NCBI RefSeq assembly: GCF_014648275.1
Contig: NZ_BMQU01000003.1
Span: 124,001-188,000 of the forward strand
Source of the DNA: Pseudomonas laurentiana
Lineage (GTDB): Bacteria > Pseudomonadota > Gammaproteobacteria > Pseudomonadales > Pseudomonadaceae
Direction of reading: 5' to 3'
Length of the DNA stretch: 64,000 nt
This document shows, in pieces, positions 17,117-25,856 of the stretch. Each line of letters begins with the position of its first letter. Position 1 is the stretch's first letter. The notes beneath the pieces are model-generated. The model ran no database searches. It had not been told where the DNA came from and was given only the letters and a program-made list of their open reading frames with translations. A program made the translations under genes and the position numbers.

Positions 17117-18432
17117 AACCGCGGGAGCCCGGCTCGTCTCCTGTGCCGGGCAGTCGCTTGTCGCGGCTGATGCGTTTTGGCAGTTTGGCCTCGGGTGTCG
17201 CGAGCGGTATGTTGGCTGAAGGTGCTCGGCAGTTGGCGCAAGGCAAACGTCCGGCGTTCAGTGATCTGCTGTTGACGCCAGGCAATGTGCGGCGGGTGGT
17301 CGAGCAGTTGTCGCAACTGCGTGGCGCAGCCATGAAGGTCGGGCAGTTGTTATCGATGGATGCAGGTGATTTGCTGCCGCGTGAGCTCAGCGAAATCCTT
17401 TCTCGTTTACGCTCCGACGCGCATCCGATGCCCATGAGCCAGTTGGTGGCAGTGCTCAACGAAAGCTGGGGCAAGGGGTGGGAAGGGCGTTTCGAACGTT
17501 TTTCCTTCACCCCTCTGGCGGCGGCGTCCATCGGCCAGGTTCATGCTGCGCAAAGCAAAGATGGCCAACGCCTGGCGATCAAGGTGCAGTATCCAGGTGT
17601 GCGTGAGAGTATTGCCAGCGATGTCGATAACGTCGCCACGTTGCTGAGTATCTCCGGGTTGCTACCTAAAGGCAGTGACGTTGCACCTCTGCTCGAAGAG
17701 GCCAAGCGTCAGCTACAGGATGAAGCGGATTACCTCAAGGAGGCCGAGCATTTACGGCACTTTCATCAGTTGCTGGCCGACAGCCCTGAGTTTCTGGTTC
17801 CTTGCGCGTATGCCGAGTTCAGCTCGTCAACCATTCTGGTGATGTCCTTCATCGACGGGGTCGCGGTGGAGTCACTTGAACACGCGCCTCAGGCCGAGCG
17901 TGACCGGGTCATCACGTTGTTGTTTGGCCTGCTGCTGCGCGAGGTGTTCGAGTTCCAGTGCGTGCAGACCGATCCTAACTTTGCCAACTACCGTTATCAG
18001 CGAGACACCCGCCAGATGGTGTTGCTCGACTTCGGCGCTACACGCCGTTATGTCCGCAGCAGCACTGAGGCTTATCGCCGCTTGCTGATTGCAGGCTTGC
18101 GTGAGGACCGCGCCGCCATTGGCGAGGCCGCGCTGGACGTCGGTTACTTTCGACCTGAAACCCTGCCCAAACACAGAGTGTTGCTGACGGACCTGATCGC
18201 CCAAGCCTGCGAGCCACTGCGGCATCAAGGTGTCTATGACTTTGCGACCTCTGACCTCGCCTTGCGTTTGCGTGATGCGGGGTGGCAACTGGGTACTGAC
18301 CGCGACTTCTGGGGCGCCCCCCCAGTGGATGTACTGTTTCTGCATCGCAAGGTGGGAGGGTTGTATCTGTTGGCCGCGAAGCTGAAGGCACGTGTGGATG
18401 TGCGACGTCTGTTCGAGCCTTACTTGATTTGA
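17113..18432 (+). CDS. ABC1/COQ8-like atypical kinase
   Basis: A 439-residue protein of the UbiB/COQ8 family. Visible motifs are the KxGQ helix (AAMKVGQLLSMD), the alanine-rich loop (AAASIGQVHAA), LAIKVQYPGVRESI, catalytic QTDPNFANY and DFG (VLLDFGATRRY). The QTDPN form is that of the COQ8/ADCK branch rather than Escherichia coli UbiB. These proteins support ubiquinone and lipid metabolism through ATPase activity. I chose the GTG at 17113 because it overlaps the DUF3429 stop. No strong C-terminal membrane helices are seen, unlike UbiB. Confidence 0.85.
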   Translation: MKPREPGSSPVPGSRLSRLMRFGSLASGVASGMLAEGARQLAQGKRPAFSDLLLTPGNVRRVVEQLSQLRGAAMKVGQLLSMDAGDLLPRELSEILSRLRSDAHPMPMSQLVAVLNESWGKGWEGRFERFSFTPLAAASIGQVHAAQSKDGQRLAIKVQYPGVRESIASDVDNVATLLSISGLLPKGSDVAPLLEEAKRQLQDEADYLKEAEHLRHFHQLLADSPEFLVPCAYAEFSSSTILVMSFIDGVAVESLEHAPQAERDRVITLLFGLLLREVFEFQCVQTDPNFANYRYQRDTRQMVLLDFGATRRYVRSSTEAYRRLLIAGLREDRAAIGEAALDVGYFRPETLPKHRVLLTDLIAQACEPLRHQGVYDFATSDLALRLRDAGWQLGTDRDFWGAPPVDVLFLHRKVGGLYLLAAKLKARVDVRRLFEPYLI

Positions 18433-18497
18433 GCGTTTTGCGTGCAACAATACCCCTGACAGGCCTGATGCCTCTATTACGTTCAAGGATGATTACC

Positions 18498-19124
18498 GTG
18501 TTTCCACTCGATACCTGGCTTGCCTATACCGCTGCCTGCTTGCTGTTAGTGGCATCCCCCGGCCCGGATAACCTGCTGGCCATTGGCCGCGGGCTCAGCC
18601 AAGGCCGTATGGCTGCCATCGTTTCGGGTCTGGCTTCTGGTGCGGGGATTCTGTTCCACGTGACCGCCGCCTCGTTGGGGTTGACCCTGCTTATGCAGAC
18701 CTCGGAGGTCGCGTTCTGGTTCATCAAGCTCCTAGGCGCAGGTTACTTGCTCTGGCTCGGTATCAAGGTATTGCGTTCTCGCAGCCTGATCAGTTTTCGA
18801 CCGGCCGCCCGGCAATCGCTGCCGAGCATTTTCCTCACAGGTTTTCTCTCTGCTGCACTCAATCCCAAACCGGGTTTGTTCGTGCTGGCATTCATCCCGC
18901 AGTTCGTCGATCCGCAACGTGGTTCAGTGACCGTACAGATGTTGGTGTACGGCATATGGTTCGCTGCGCTGACGGCGGTGGGTTTTGCGCTCATGGGGGT
19001 GTTTGCCACTACGCTATCCCAGTGTCTGCGTCAGCGACCACGACTCGTCAATGGGCTGAACGTGGGGGCGGGTTTGACCTTTGTGGCGTCAGGCGTGTCG
19101 ATTGCGGCGCTCAGCCAGAAGTAG
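18498..19124 (+). CDS. LysE-family amino acid exporter
   Basis: A 208-residue transporter with the family opening FPLDTWLAYTAACLLLVASPGPDNLLAI and about six membrane segments, including FLSAALNPKPGLFVLAFIPQF. I chose the GTG at 18498, with AAGGA nine bases before it; an ATG at 18489 would add three residues. It is probably an inner-membrane amino acid or homoserine-lactone-type exporter; the substrate is unknown. Confidence 0.88.
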   Translation: MFPLDTWLAYTAACLLLVASPGPDNLLAIGRGLSQGRMAAIVSGLASGAGILFHVTAASLGLTLLMQTSEVAFWFIKLLGAGYLLWLGIKVLRSRSLISFRPAARQSLPSIFLTGFLSAALNPKPGLFVLAFIPQFVDPQRGSVTVQMLVYGIWFAALTAVGFALMGVFATTLSQCLRQRPRLVNGLNVGAGLTFVASGVSIAALSQK

Positions 19125-19348
19125 CGTTCGATAGGCCGGGCAGGCTGGGTGGGCTATCCGGTCTACGGGTGGTCAATGCCCGTGCGTTTCAATAGACGGA
19201 TGGTGCATGTGTACGGGTCCAAGTGGCAGGCATGAAAACCCGCCACAAAGTAGGGCTTAACTTTATAATCGCGGGCTATGTCCAACGATGGCTATTGTGG
19301 GGTTGCCTCCTATGGCGTCCGTTGTCTGGTTATTTCTTGAGGCATGCC

Positions 19349-20293
19349 ATGAATGATTTTGAGAGTGTGTCGATAAGAGCACTGGCCTTTTTACGCCGAA
19401 TACTTGGCTTCCAGCTGTGCATGGTGACCCGAACCGAGGGTAACGATTGGACGGTCTTACACAGTGACGATCAAGGTTATGGCGTCGTTCCTGGCGATGT
19501 ATTCAATTGGGACGACTCCTTCTGCAGTGAAATGGTCAAAGGGTTTGGGCCGAATGTTGCTTCGGACTCACGTCAGATACCCGCGTATGCGGCGGCTGAA
19601 ATTGGTCGAAAAATACCAATCGGTGCCTACATCGGCGTGCCACTCCTGCTGTCCGATGGACGCCTGTTTGGGACCTTGTGTGGCATCGACCCTGAGTCCA
19701 AGCCGGATAGCATTTCCGAACATCAGGAGCTGATTGAGTTGGTGGGCGAGATGCTCAGCACCATTCTGCAGATGGAACTGAGGGTCGACGAGGAAGAGCG
19801 ACGGGCTGAGCGGTATCAGGCTCAAGCGCTTACCGATGCATTGACGGGGGTCTACAACCGCGCGGGATGGGTCCAGCTTCTTGCCAAGGAAGAGGCGCGT
19901 TACCAGCGTTACCGCCAGTCCTCCGTTGTGATAGTCGTCGATCTGGACGAACTGAAGGCTGTTAACGATAGCCATGGCCATGCAGCCGGCGATGCGCTGA
20001 TCAAGCGTGCAGCTTCTGCCCTGCAAAAGGCGTCCAGGGCTGACGACATCGTTGCCCGACTGGGCGGTGATGAGTTCGGCATCATTGGCGTCAATTGCGA
20101 CTTGTCTGGCGGTCAAGCGCTGTGCGAGAGAATTAAAGAAGCGCTTGAGGAGGAGGGGATCAAGGCTTCCTGTGGGCTTGCTGTTACCAACAAGGCAGTC
20201 CGTATCTCCGAGGCCCTGACTATTGCAGACCGGGCAATGTATGAGCAAAAGCGCCAGAGGAAATCCGGTGAAGTCGAAGGCGCTGCGTCGTAG
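19349..20293 (+). CDS. GAF-GGDEF diguanylate cyclase
   Basis: A 314-residue soluble protein. Residues 1-150 form a GAF domain (VTRTEGNDWTVLHSDDQ, then SFCSEMV, then YIGVPLLLSDGRLFGTLCGID). A C-terminal GGDEF domain follows, with DALTGVYNRAGW, DLDELKAVNDSHGHAAGD and an intact LGGDEF. The inhibitory RxxD site (RADD) sits five residues before GGDEF, so product feedback is expected. It should make cyclic-di-GMP in response to a small ligand. I chose the ATG at 19349 with GAGG upstream. Confidence 0.9.
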   Translation: MNDFESVSIRALAFLRRILGFQLCMVTRTEGNDWTVLHSDDQGYGVVPGDVFNWDDSFCSEMVKGFGPNVASDSRQIPAYAAAEIGRKIPIGAYIGVPLLLSDGRLFGTLCGIDPESKPDSISEHQELIELVGEMLSTILQMELRVDEEERRAERYQAQALTDALTGVYNRAGWVQLLAKEEARYQRYRQSSVVIVVDLDELKAVNDSHGHAAGDALIKRAASALQKASRADDIVARLGGDEFGIIGVNCDLSGGQALCERIKEALEEEGIKASCGLAVTNKAVRISEALTIADRAMYEQKRQRKSGEVEGAAS

Positions 20294-20358
20294 TCGTTGA
20301 TCCTCGCGCCCAAGAAAAAGCCCGCTAACCACACTGCACGGGTTCTTTGGTCAAGAAC

Positions 20359-20384
20359 AATGCACATGCAACGGCCTGTGCATT
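20359..20384. repeat. Inverted repeat upstream of REP
   Basis: AATGCACA and TGTGCATT form a perfect 8-bp stem with a 10-base loop immediately before a REP element. There is no T-run. It may be part of a REP-associated structure downstream of the GGDEF gene. Confidence 0.35.
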
Positions 20385-20414
20385 TCCTGTGGGATGCAGG
20401 CTTGCCTGCGATGG
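20385..20414. repeat. Pseudomonas REP element
   Basis: The core TGTGGGATGCAGGCTTGCCT with GCGATGG after it matches the well-known Pseudomonas REP form (GTGGGA, palindromic GCAGG-CTTG-CCTGC, GCGATGG). Intergenic between the GGDEF and glycine-rich exported protein genes. Confidence 0.6.
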
Positions 20415-20485
20415 AATGCTCATGGAGCCAAAATCATCTGGAGCGTCTACATTCCTGAGGAACATCATTTTCTGAGAGTACGGAT

Positions 20486-20806
20486 ATGTTCAGATCTTGC
20501 TCGTTGATTGCAGTTGTTACCTGTGTTGCGCTGGTATCCGGTTCAGCGACTGCATTGGCCGATCCCGGTAACGGGAAGGGGCAAGGAGGTGGTAAGGGAA
20601 ATCCGCACAGCAGCCAGGACTATGACCATTCAGGTGGTCATGGAAACAAAGGGAAGAATTCAGGCGGCGACTGGGATAATGGTCCCCGCATCAATCGGCT
20701 GAGCATTGCAGTGTGCTGCTTGAGTTTCAGGCTTCAAGAGCCCCGCAGGCTAACGTCTGCGGGGCTTTTTCGTAGAGGGGCGGGTTTTTTCTTGTCTATG
20801 CGCTAG
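20486..20806 (+). CDS. Glycine-rich exported protein, probably 3'-truncated
   Basis: A signal peptide (MFRSCSLIAVVTCVALVSG, then SATALA) leads to a low-complexity glycine/asparagine segment (DPGNGKGQGGGKGNPHSSQD, then GGHGNKGKN). This resembles the N-terminal half of the CigR-type exported proteins common in Pseudomonas. The expected conserved C-terminal domain is absent: after NGPRIN the frame gives unrelated sequence and reads straight through a perfect terminator at 20739-20766. I infer a deletion or a frameshift; the real end may be near 20700. Confidence 0.45.
   Translation: MFRSCSLIAVVTCVALVSGSATALADPGNGKGQGGGKGNPHSSQDYDHSGGHGNKGKNSGGDWDNGPRINRLSIAVCCLSFRLQEPRRLTSAGLFRRGAGFFLSMR
20739..20771 (+). 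terminator. Intrinsic terminator
   Basis: AGCCCCGCAG and CTGCGGGGCT form a perfect 10-bp stem with an 8-base loop, followed by TTTTT. It is oriented for plus-strand transcripts and ends the exported-protein gene. Confidence 0.85.
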
Positions 20807-20882
20807 CACTGGGTGAGGGCGCGGTTTTCAGTCTGCGCGGATAAATTGAGGACAAGCGGGGCCGTTTGATCGCGCATGGGTA

Positions 20883-21905
20883 TCATGCACTTCCCTGTGA
20901 GGGATAGCCGTTGTCGAGGTACCACTGCAAGGTGTCACGCAGGGTGTGCGCTACGGGACGGAATTGGCAGCCGAGCTCGCGCTGGCTTTTCTCATGGCTG
21001 AAGTGGGTGCGGTCCTGTTCCTCGGCAATGAGTTTGACGGTGGAGCGACTGAGCAGTATCGGCTTCCCAGTCAAGCGGTAGTAACCTTCGTAGAGCAGTG
21101 CAATCAGGCGCAGCATGAACAGTGGCACCTTGCGCGTTGGTGCCTGGACGCCGCTGATGGCAGCCACCTCTTCGACGAGACGGGCCATTTCCATGTGCAC
21201 GCCAGCGGCCAGGTAACGTTCACCGCTGCGTCCGTGGGTGATCGCTGCGATTTGGTGTTCGGCGACGTCCCTTGCATCGACCACGGAGAAGCTGCCCGGA
21301 GGTGTGCCCGGCAGTTTCTGAGCGATGAAGTCGAGCAGGAACTGCCCTGACGAAGTCGGACCGATGTCGCCGGGACCGAACATCCAGCCGGGTAGGACCA
21401 TGGCGATGAACATGTCTGGATGACTGGCAAGAAACGTGCGCACGACTGCTTCGCTGAGGATCTTGCTGCGGTAGTAGTCGTCGGCTTCCTGCTCGGGGCG
21501 GGACATGCTCTCGTCGATCAGCTCACCCTTTTCGCCCTTGAGCACGGCAATTGATGAGACATGTACGGCACGGCGGATGCCCGCGTCATAAGCGGCTTGC
21601 AGCAGGCGTTCGGTGCCCAGGACGTTGGTGTCGTATAACCGCTGCCAGTGCTTTCCGCCTTTGTAGCTGTCGCGAAAATAGGCGGCGGTATGGAAGAGGG
21701 CGTCACAGCCCTGCAGATGCTGGCGAAACGTGTCGATGTTCAGCAGGTCGCCTTCGACCCATTCGACTGGCAAGTCGCCAAACTGCACCCGCGCTTTGGT
21801 TGCCGAGCGGACCAGGGCTTTTACGTTGATGTGGCGGTTTAGAAGGGCGCGAACAGTATTGTTGCCCAACAAGCCCGTTGCACCGGTGACAAATGCACAT
21901 TCCAT
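20883..21905 (-). CDS. NAD-dependent epimerase/dihydroflavonol-reductase-like SDR
   Basis: A 340-residue extended SDR. The N-terminal nucleotide motif is FVTGATGLLGNNTVRALL, with VHVSSIAVL and a catalytic-type YYRSK in mid-protein. It should reduce or epimerise a small carbonyl compound using NAD(P)H. I chose the ATG at 21905, with AGGACA before it and the normal family opening. It is divergent from a TetR gene with a palindromic operator between, so it is probably repressed by that TetR. Confidence 0.85.
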   Translation of the reverse strand: MECAFVTGATGLLGNNTVRALLNRHINVKALVRSATKARVQFGDLPVEWVEGDLLNIDTFRQHLQGCDALFHTAAYFRDSYKGGKHWQRLYDTNVLGTERLLQAAYDAGIRRAVHVSSIAVLKGEKGELIDESMSRPEQEADDYYRSKILSEAVVRTFLASHPDMFIAMVLPGWMFGPGDIGPTSSGQFLLDFIAQKLPGTPPGSFSVVDARDVAEHQIAAITHGRSGERYLAAGVHMEMARLVEEVAAISGVQAPTRKVPLFMLRLIALLYEGYYRLTGKPILLSRSTVKLIAEEQDRTHFSHEKSQRELGCQFRPVAHTLRDTLQWYLDNGYPSQGSA

Positions 21906-22009
21906 GGTGATGTCCTGCTTCCTGCATGTTCTGGATGATCCCGCCATGGTACTGGCCAGTGGACGGGAGCTAGGTCGTCGCCTGTGAAGGTGGTCGATGG
22001 TGGCTATTG

Positions 22010-22025
22010 GATACCAGTTGGTATC
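22010..22025. promoter_or_regulatory. TetR-type operator candidate
   Basis: GATACC-AGTT-GGTATC has perfect 6-base arms. It lies between the divergent SDR (start 21905) and tetR (start 22195) genes, as expected for a TetR repressor that controls its neighbour. Confidence 0.5.
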
Positions 22026-22194
22026 TGAATATCAATCGGTTTTTGTAACCCGCGGTTCCAGGGGCTGCACGACTGCGCTATTGATCAATGCGTTATCATG
22101 CGCGGCGAAAGGGCCGGTTCCACGCTATTGGGTGAGGTGCCGAGCGTTCCTGGCACATGTGCAGTGCCCCGGGGGTTGGGGCTGGAGTTCAAGC

Positions 22195-22791
22195 GTGATC
22201 AAAAAAAGGATGGGGCGGGAAGAGAAGCAGCACATCACGCGCGAGAAGCTTTTTGAGGCGGCTCTTGAATTGATGGTCAGCAAAGGCTTTCACGCTGCAA
22301 GTGTCAGCGATATTGCCGAAACAGCCGGCTTTTCCAAAGGTGCTTTTTTTTCGAACTTTTCCAGCAAGGCGGATTTGTTGCTGTGCCTGGCCCAGCGGTT
22401 CAAGGGGGCGGAAATCGAGCGTTTGAGCGCGACGGTCAATGCCAGCGAGAGCGCAGAAGCGCTTGAACATGGCCTGAGCCTGTATATAGACAGCCTCAAG
22501 CACAACAAAGCCTGCGTGATCATTGATGTCGAGCTGCAATTGCTCGCGGCCCGGGACACAACGTTCGCACCGCATTATCACGCGCTGCACAAGCAGCACA
22601 GCGAAGCGCTAGGTGTGCTGATCGAGCGTATCTTCAACCAGGCCGGCAAGCAGGTGCCATTGGAACGCAGCATGCTGGCCAGGGTATTCACCTCACTGGT
22701 CGAAGGACTGATTCTGCAGTGCCATGAGGACCCCGCTCAGGAGATCAAGTTGGTCTGGAGCGCCTTGATGCAGAGCGCTCCAGCGCTTTGA
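22195..22791 (+). CDS. TetR-family repressor
   Basis: A 198-residue regulator with an N-terminal TetR helix-turn-helix (REKLFEAALELMVSKGFHAA, SVSDIAETAGFSKGAFFSNF) and a helical ligand domain. I chose the GTG at 22195 because GGAG lies nine bases before it; an ATG at 22210 (MGREEK) is the alternative. Divergence from the SDR gene and the palindrome at 22010-22025 point to local repression. The ligand is unknown. Confidence 0.85.
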   Translation: MIKKRMGREEKQHITREKLFEAALELMVSKGFHAASVSDIAETAGFSKGAFFSNFSSKADLLLCLAQRFKGAEIERLSATVNASESAEALEHGLSLYIDSLKHNKACVIIDVELQLLAARDTTFAPHYHALHKQHSEALGVLIERIFNQAGKQVPLERSMLARVFTSLVEGLILQCHEDPAQEIKLVWSALMQSAPAL

Positions 22792-22809
22792 CAGCACTGC
22801 CGCAGCCGG

Positions 22810-23370
22810 TCACCCCTGGCGCTGAGCGGCCCAGTAGTCATGCAGGGCACAGGCAGCCGGTTCGATTGCCGCTACGAGCAGGCGGTGTTGAGCCACATCC
22901 AGGTCCACCGGTAGTTCAAAGTTGTCTTGTTCGGCACAGGTGCTGATTGCTTGGAACAGTGTGGCTTGAGGTGCTGGCAGCTCGGGCCAGTTGCCCACCG
23001 CTACCCCGCGCAGGTAACCAAAGCACCATTCTTCAGCCAGGGTGAGTGCCTCGCCCTGGTGTTCGGTCTGTTCAAAGCGTGCCTTGAAGGCCTGCACGTC
23101 GAGGGCCAATTGGGTGGCCAGCGTGTTCATGTGGCGTACGCTCAATTCAATGAACTGCCTGCATTCCTCAGGGCTTTCCCAGTCCGGGTTTTGCCCGCCC
23201 CAGATGGCTGGGAACCATTCGGCGATATCCACCTGCACAGGGCTGGAGACCAGCGCGGTGAAGTAACCGTCGAGCTCGGAGGGGTTGAGCACCGAGTGAT
23301 CGTCGCCGTACTTCAGCAAGGTGTCTTCGATAAACGTGAAGTCAGCGGCATCGAGGGGTTGGGTGTGCAT
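22810..23370 (-). CDS. UPF0149 (YecA/YgfB) family protein
   Basis: A 186-residue protein reading DYGDDHSVL-like near the start, then ELDGYFTALVSSP, EWFPAIWGG and AEEWCFGYLRGV, the UPF0149 pattern. No C-terminal zinc SEC-C tail is seen. Cytoplasmic, function unknown. It is convergent with tetR, 18 bp apart. Confidence 0.75.
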   Translation of the reverse strand: MHTQPLDAADFTFIEDTLLKYGDDHSVLNPSELDGYFTALVSSPVQVDIAEWFPAIWGGQNPDWESPEECRQFIELSVRHMNTLATQLALDVQAFKARFEQTEHQGEALTLAEEWCFGYLRGVAVGNWPELPAPQATLFQAISTCAEQDNFELPVDLDVAQHRLLVAAIEPAACALHDYWAAQRQG

Positions 23371-23509
23371 GGGGCTGTTCCTTGGTATACGCGCGTAACG
23401 CGAGGGCGGCGCTTGAAAAGGCGTGGAGGATGGCGCTTCTTGCGGTTTTTATCCAGCCCGGCTTGTTCAGGCTTCGCTGGCCTGCAGCGTGCCCCGCCCG
23501 CTTGAAGCA

Positions 23510-23534
23510 ACCACCGCTCGATGGACGCGGTGGT
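23510..23534. terminator. Hairpin after the porin gene
   Basis: ACCACCGC and GCGGTGGT form a perfect 8-bp stem with a 9-base loop, just past the minus-strand porin stop. There is only a weak T content after it, so termination is likely but not certain. Confidence 0.45.
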
Positions 23535-23550
23535 CATGTGATGTGGGCCG

Positions 23551-24879
23551 TTAGAACGGAACGGCCACGGTGAGCTGGCTGTAGACGTTGGTGCCGTTGC
23601 CGCCCACCTGGTTGCCGCCGTTGGTCTCATCCTTCTTGGGTTGGTAGAGGCCAACCAGAGGGCTGATGACCAGGTGTTCGTTGACTGCCCATTCGACGTA
23701 CAGGTCCAGCTCGCGTGCGTCCAGGTTCAGGGCGTTGCGTGTGTGCAGGGTGTTGAAGTCGAAGTACAGTGCGCCGACGGTGACGTTCTCCAGCGGGTTG
23801 GCCTTCAGGCCCACGTGGTGCACGTCGGTGTTGCTGTTGAACGGGCCGGAGTAGTTGGCGGCCACTTCACCCTGGAACCACGTGCCGTAGCCGGTGCTCA
23901 GGCCGTTGAACAGTGGGTCCCAACCTTCGGAGTAACGGCTGTAGCGGTAGGTCAACTTCGGTGCCCAGGCGACATCGGCAAAGGTGTAGCCGGCTTCGGC
24001 GTACCAGGCTTTTTCGGCGCCTGCGTCCTTGTCCTCCCAGGCGTATTCAAACGCGAAGCTGGCGTTTTCGATACCTGCGTTGCCTTCGCCCCGCAGGCTG
24101 TAGACATCCATGCCATCACGCTGCTTCTGGAAGTCGCTGGCCCATTGATCAGTGACACCCAGGCCATGAATCCAGGTCAGGCCCAGGGTGCCGACGTCAG
24201 CGGTGTAGTCCAGGGTGCCGGCGGCCAGTTCGGTCTCGGCTTGTGCGCGGTTGTTGGACTTGAGCCAGAGCATGCTGCCATGCAGGCCGTCCTTGCCACC
24301 CAGGCGCAGTACGGCGGTGCGGTCAAAGGCATGGCGGGCGGCGAGGTAGTAGGCTCCGCCACGGTTCAGCGCGCCGTCAGCCGGGCCGTTGCCCAGGTTC
24401 GGGCCGTCGTCGTTAATCAAGAAGCCGCTGCCGATCTTGACCACCTGGCGGCCAGCGGAGACATCGACGCCGTCCTTGCCCAGCACAGGGAACAGATCGG
24501 CCGAACGCCAGCCCAGGTACGCGTCTTCAATCTTGGTGGTGCGTTCGGAGCCGTCGGTGTTGCCGGCCGCGTCGCCGTCACCCCACGTGCCAGAGCTGAC
24601 CCAGTTGAGTGCGCCGTAGGCCGTACCGTTGCCGCCCAGCCCTTGATCGCCGCTGACGCCGTACTTGATGAAGCCTTCACGCCAGGTGGAGCCACCCGAT
24701 GTGCCGTCGTAGTTCTTTCGGCTGTTGAACAGGCCATAGACCGCGAGAAAGTCGGCGTTCAGGTGCGTGTCGTCGTCGGCATACAGTGCGTAAGCCGTGG
24801 CGGTCTGGCTGGCGGCGAGTGTGGCGACGCCTAGGCCGATGGCCTGTATTAACGGCAACAGGTGAACTTTTCTTCCCAT
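23551..24879 (-). CDS. Outer-membrane beta-barrel channel
   Basis: A 442-residue protein with a long signal peptide (cleavage around TATAYA, residue 28-31), alternating amphipathic strands, and a C-terminal phenylalanine (TVAVPF), the standard barrel-insertion signal. GGGAGAGTCTC lies before the ATG at 24879. I cannot assign it to OprD or OprB with confidence. It is the last gene of a minus-strand run with two SDRs and MoaF, so it probably admits the aromatic or amine substrate of that pathway. Confidence 0.75.
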   Translation of the reverse strand: MGRKVHLLPLIQAIGLGVATLAASQTATAYALYADDDTHLNADFLAVYGLFNSRKNYDGTSGGSTWREGFIKYGVSGDQGLGGNGTAYGALNWVSSGTWGDGDAAGNTDGSERTTKIEDAYLGWRSADLFPVLGKDGVDVSAGRQVVKIGSGFLINDDGPNLGNGPADGALNRGGAYYLAARHAFDRTAVLRLGGKDGLHGSMLWLKSNNRAQAETELAAGTLDYTADVGTLGLTWIHGLGVTDQWASDFQKQRDGMDVYSLRGEGNAGIENASFAFEYAWEDKDAGAEKAWYAEAGYTFADVAWAPKLTYRYSRYSEGWDPLFNGLSTGYGTWFQGEVAANYSGPFNSNTDVHHVGLKANPLENVTVGALYFDFNTLHTRNALNLDARELDLYVEWAVNEHLVISPLVGLYQPKKDETNGGNQVGGNGTNVYSQLTVAVPF

Positions 24880-25028
24880 GAGACTCTCCCTCGTTTTTTC
24901 TTCGTAGCACGGACGGCTGCGTTTTTTGTTCAGACAAGATCGTCGTCGCTTGCTGGCTGGCGACGGGCTATTAGCGCGTTGTTGTGGGGGGCAAGTCTTG
25001 TTCGTGGCTGCCAGTGCCCTTGATCCCG

Positions 25029-25069
25029 GCGGCCAGTGCCGGCAGTTGTTCGTCTGCCGACATGGCCGC
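25029..25069. promoter_or_regulatory. Intercistronic hairpin between SDR and porin genes
   Basis: GCGGCCA pairs with TGGCCGC, and inside it CGGCAG pairs with CTGCCG, forming a strong two-part stem immediately after the SDR stop at 25077. It could adjust porin expression relative to the enzymes by partial termination or by protecting the mRNA end. Confidence 0.4.
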
Positions 25070-25076
25070 GCGTCGC

Positions 25077-25856
25077 TCAGGGTTGTTGTGGGGCGGTGGC
25101 CTGGGTTTCAGGCAGCGTTGCACCGCCGTCGACGATCAGGGTTTGCCCGGTGATGTAGCCGGCGCGCTCCGAGGCCAGAAACAACATGGCATTGGCGATG
25201 TCCTGCGGTTCGCCCAGGCGGCCCAGGGGAACACCTTGGGCAATGCGCGCATTGAGGGATTCGTCGCCCAGGTTGGTCATAGCGGGTGTACGCACCATGC
25301 CCGGCTCGACCCCGTTGACTCGCACGTTGAAGGTGGCCAGCTCCAATGCCGCGCTGCGAATGAAACCGTTGACCCCAGCCTTGGACGCAGCGTAGTGGCT
25401 CAACCCTGGAAAGGCGACCCGTGGGCCGGTGACCGATGAGGTCACCAGGACCGTGCCGGCGCCTTGGCGCTGGAACAGCGGCAGGGCGCCCTGGGTCAGC
25501 CAGAACAATGCCGAGAGGTTCACCGCCAGTGTGCGCTGGAGAACCTCTGGGGTGATCTGGTTGAACGGTGTCAGCGGAAAGTAGCCCGCGTTATGCACCA
25601 GCACATCCAGCCGCTCAAGGCCCGCGAGCAGGCTGAAGATTGCGTCAGGGTTTGCCAGGTCGATGCCGATTGCGTCGACCATTCGGCCTTCGGCCTGCAA
25701 TGAAGCCGCCAGGGCTTGTGCCTGAACCAGGTTGAGATCAGCGATCACCACCTTGGCACCACTGGCGGCGAAGCCCTCGACGATGCTGCGGCCAATGCCT
25801 TGGGCGCCACCGGTGACCAGCACGGTTTGCCCCTTGAAGTCGAAGTGAGTGCTCAT
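25077..25856 (-). CDS. Short-chain dehydrogenase/reductase
   Basis: A 259-residue classical SDR. It has the Rossmann motif LVTGGAQGIGRSI, the NAG motif (LVHNAGYFPL), active-site serine (VTSSVTG) and YAASK. The C-terminal GYITGQTLIVDGG is typical. Its start shares one base with the stop of the next SDR (TGATG), so the two are coupled. With MoaF upstream, the likely substrates are hydroxylated aromatic amines, alcohols or derived diols; this is inference. Confidence 0.88.
   Translation of the reverse strand: MSTHFDFKGQTVLVTGGAQGIGRSIVEGFAASGAKVVIADLNLVQAQALAASLQAEGRMVDAIGIDLANPDAIFSLLAGLERLDVLVHNAGYFPLTPFNQITPEVLQRTLAVNLSALFWLTQGALPLFQRQGAGTVLVTSSVTGPRVAFPGLSHYAASKAGVNGFIRSAALELATFNVRVNGVEPGMVRTPAMTNLGDESLNARIAQGVPLGRLGEPQDIANAMLFLASERAGYITGQTLIVDGGATLPETQATAPQQP

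Noticed and set aside
20294-20350. Terminator after the GGDEF gene (AAAGCCCG...CGGGTTCTTT)
   Set aside because: The arms pair only partly and the spacing is irregular; too weak to list.
23641-24834. A 397-codon plus-strand frame opposite the porin gene
   Set aside because: Composition is mirror-coding (rich in A, V, G, Q); the minus-strand porin has a signal peptide and barrel end.
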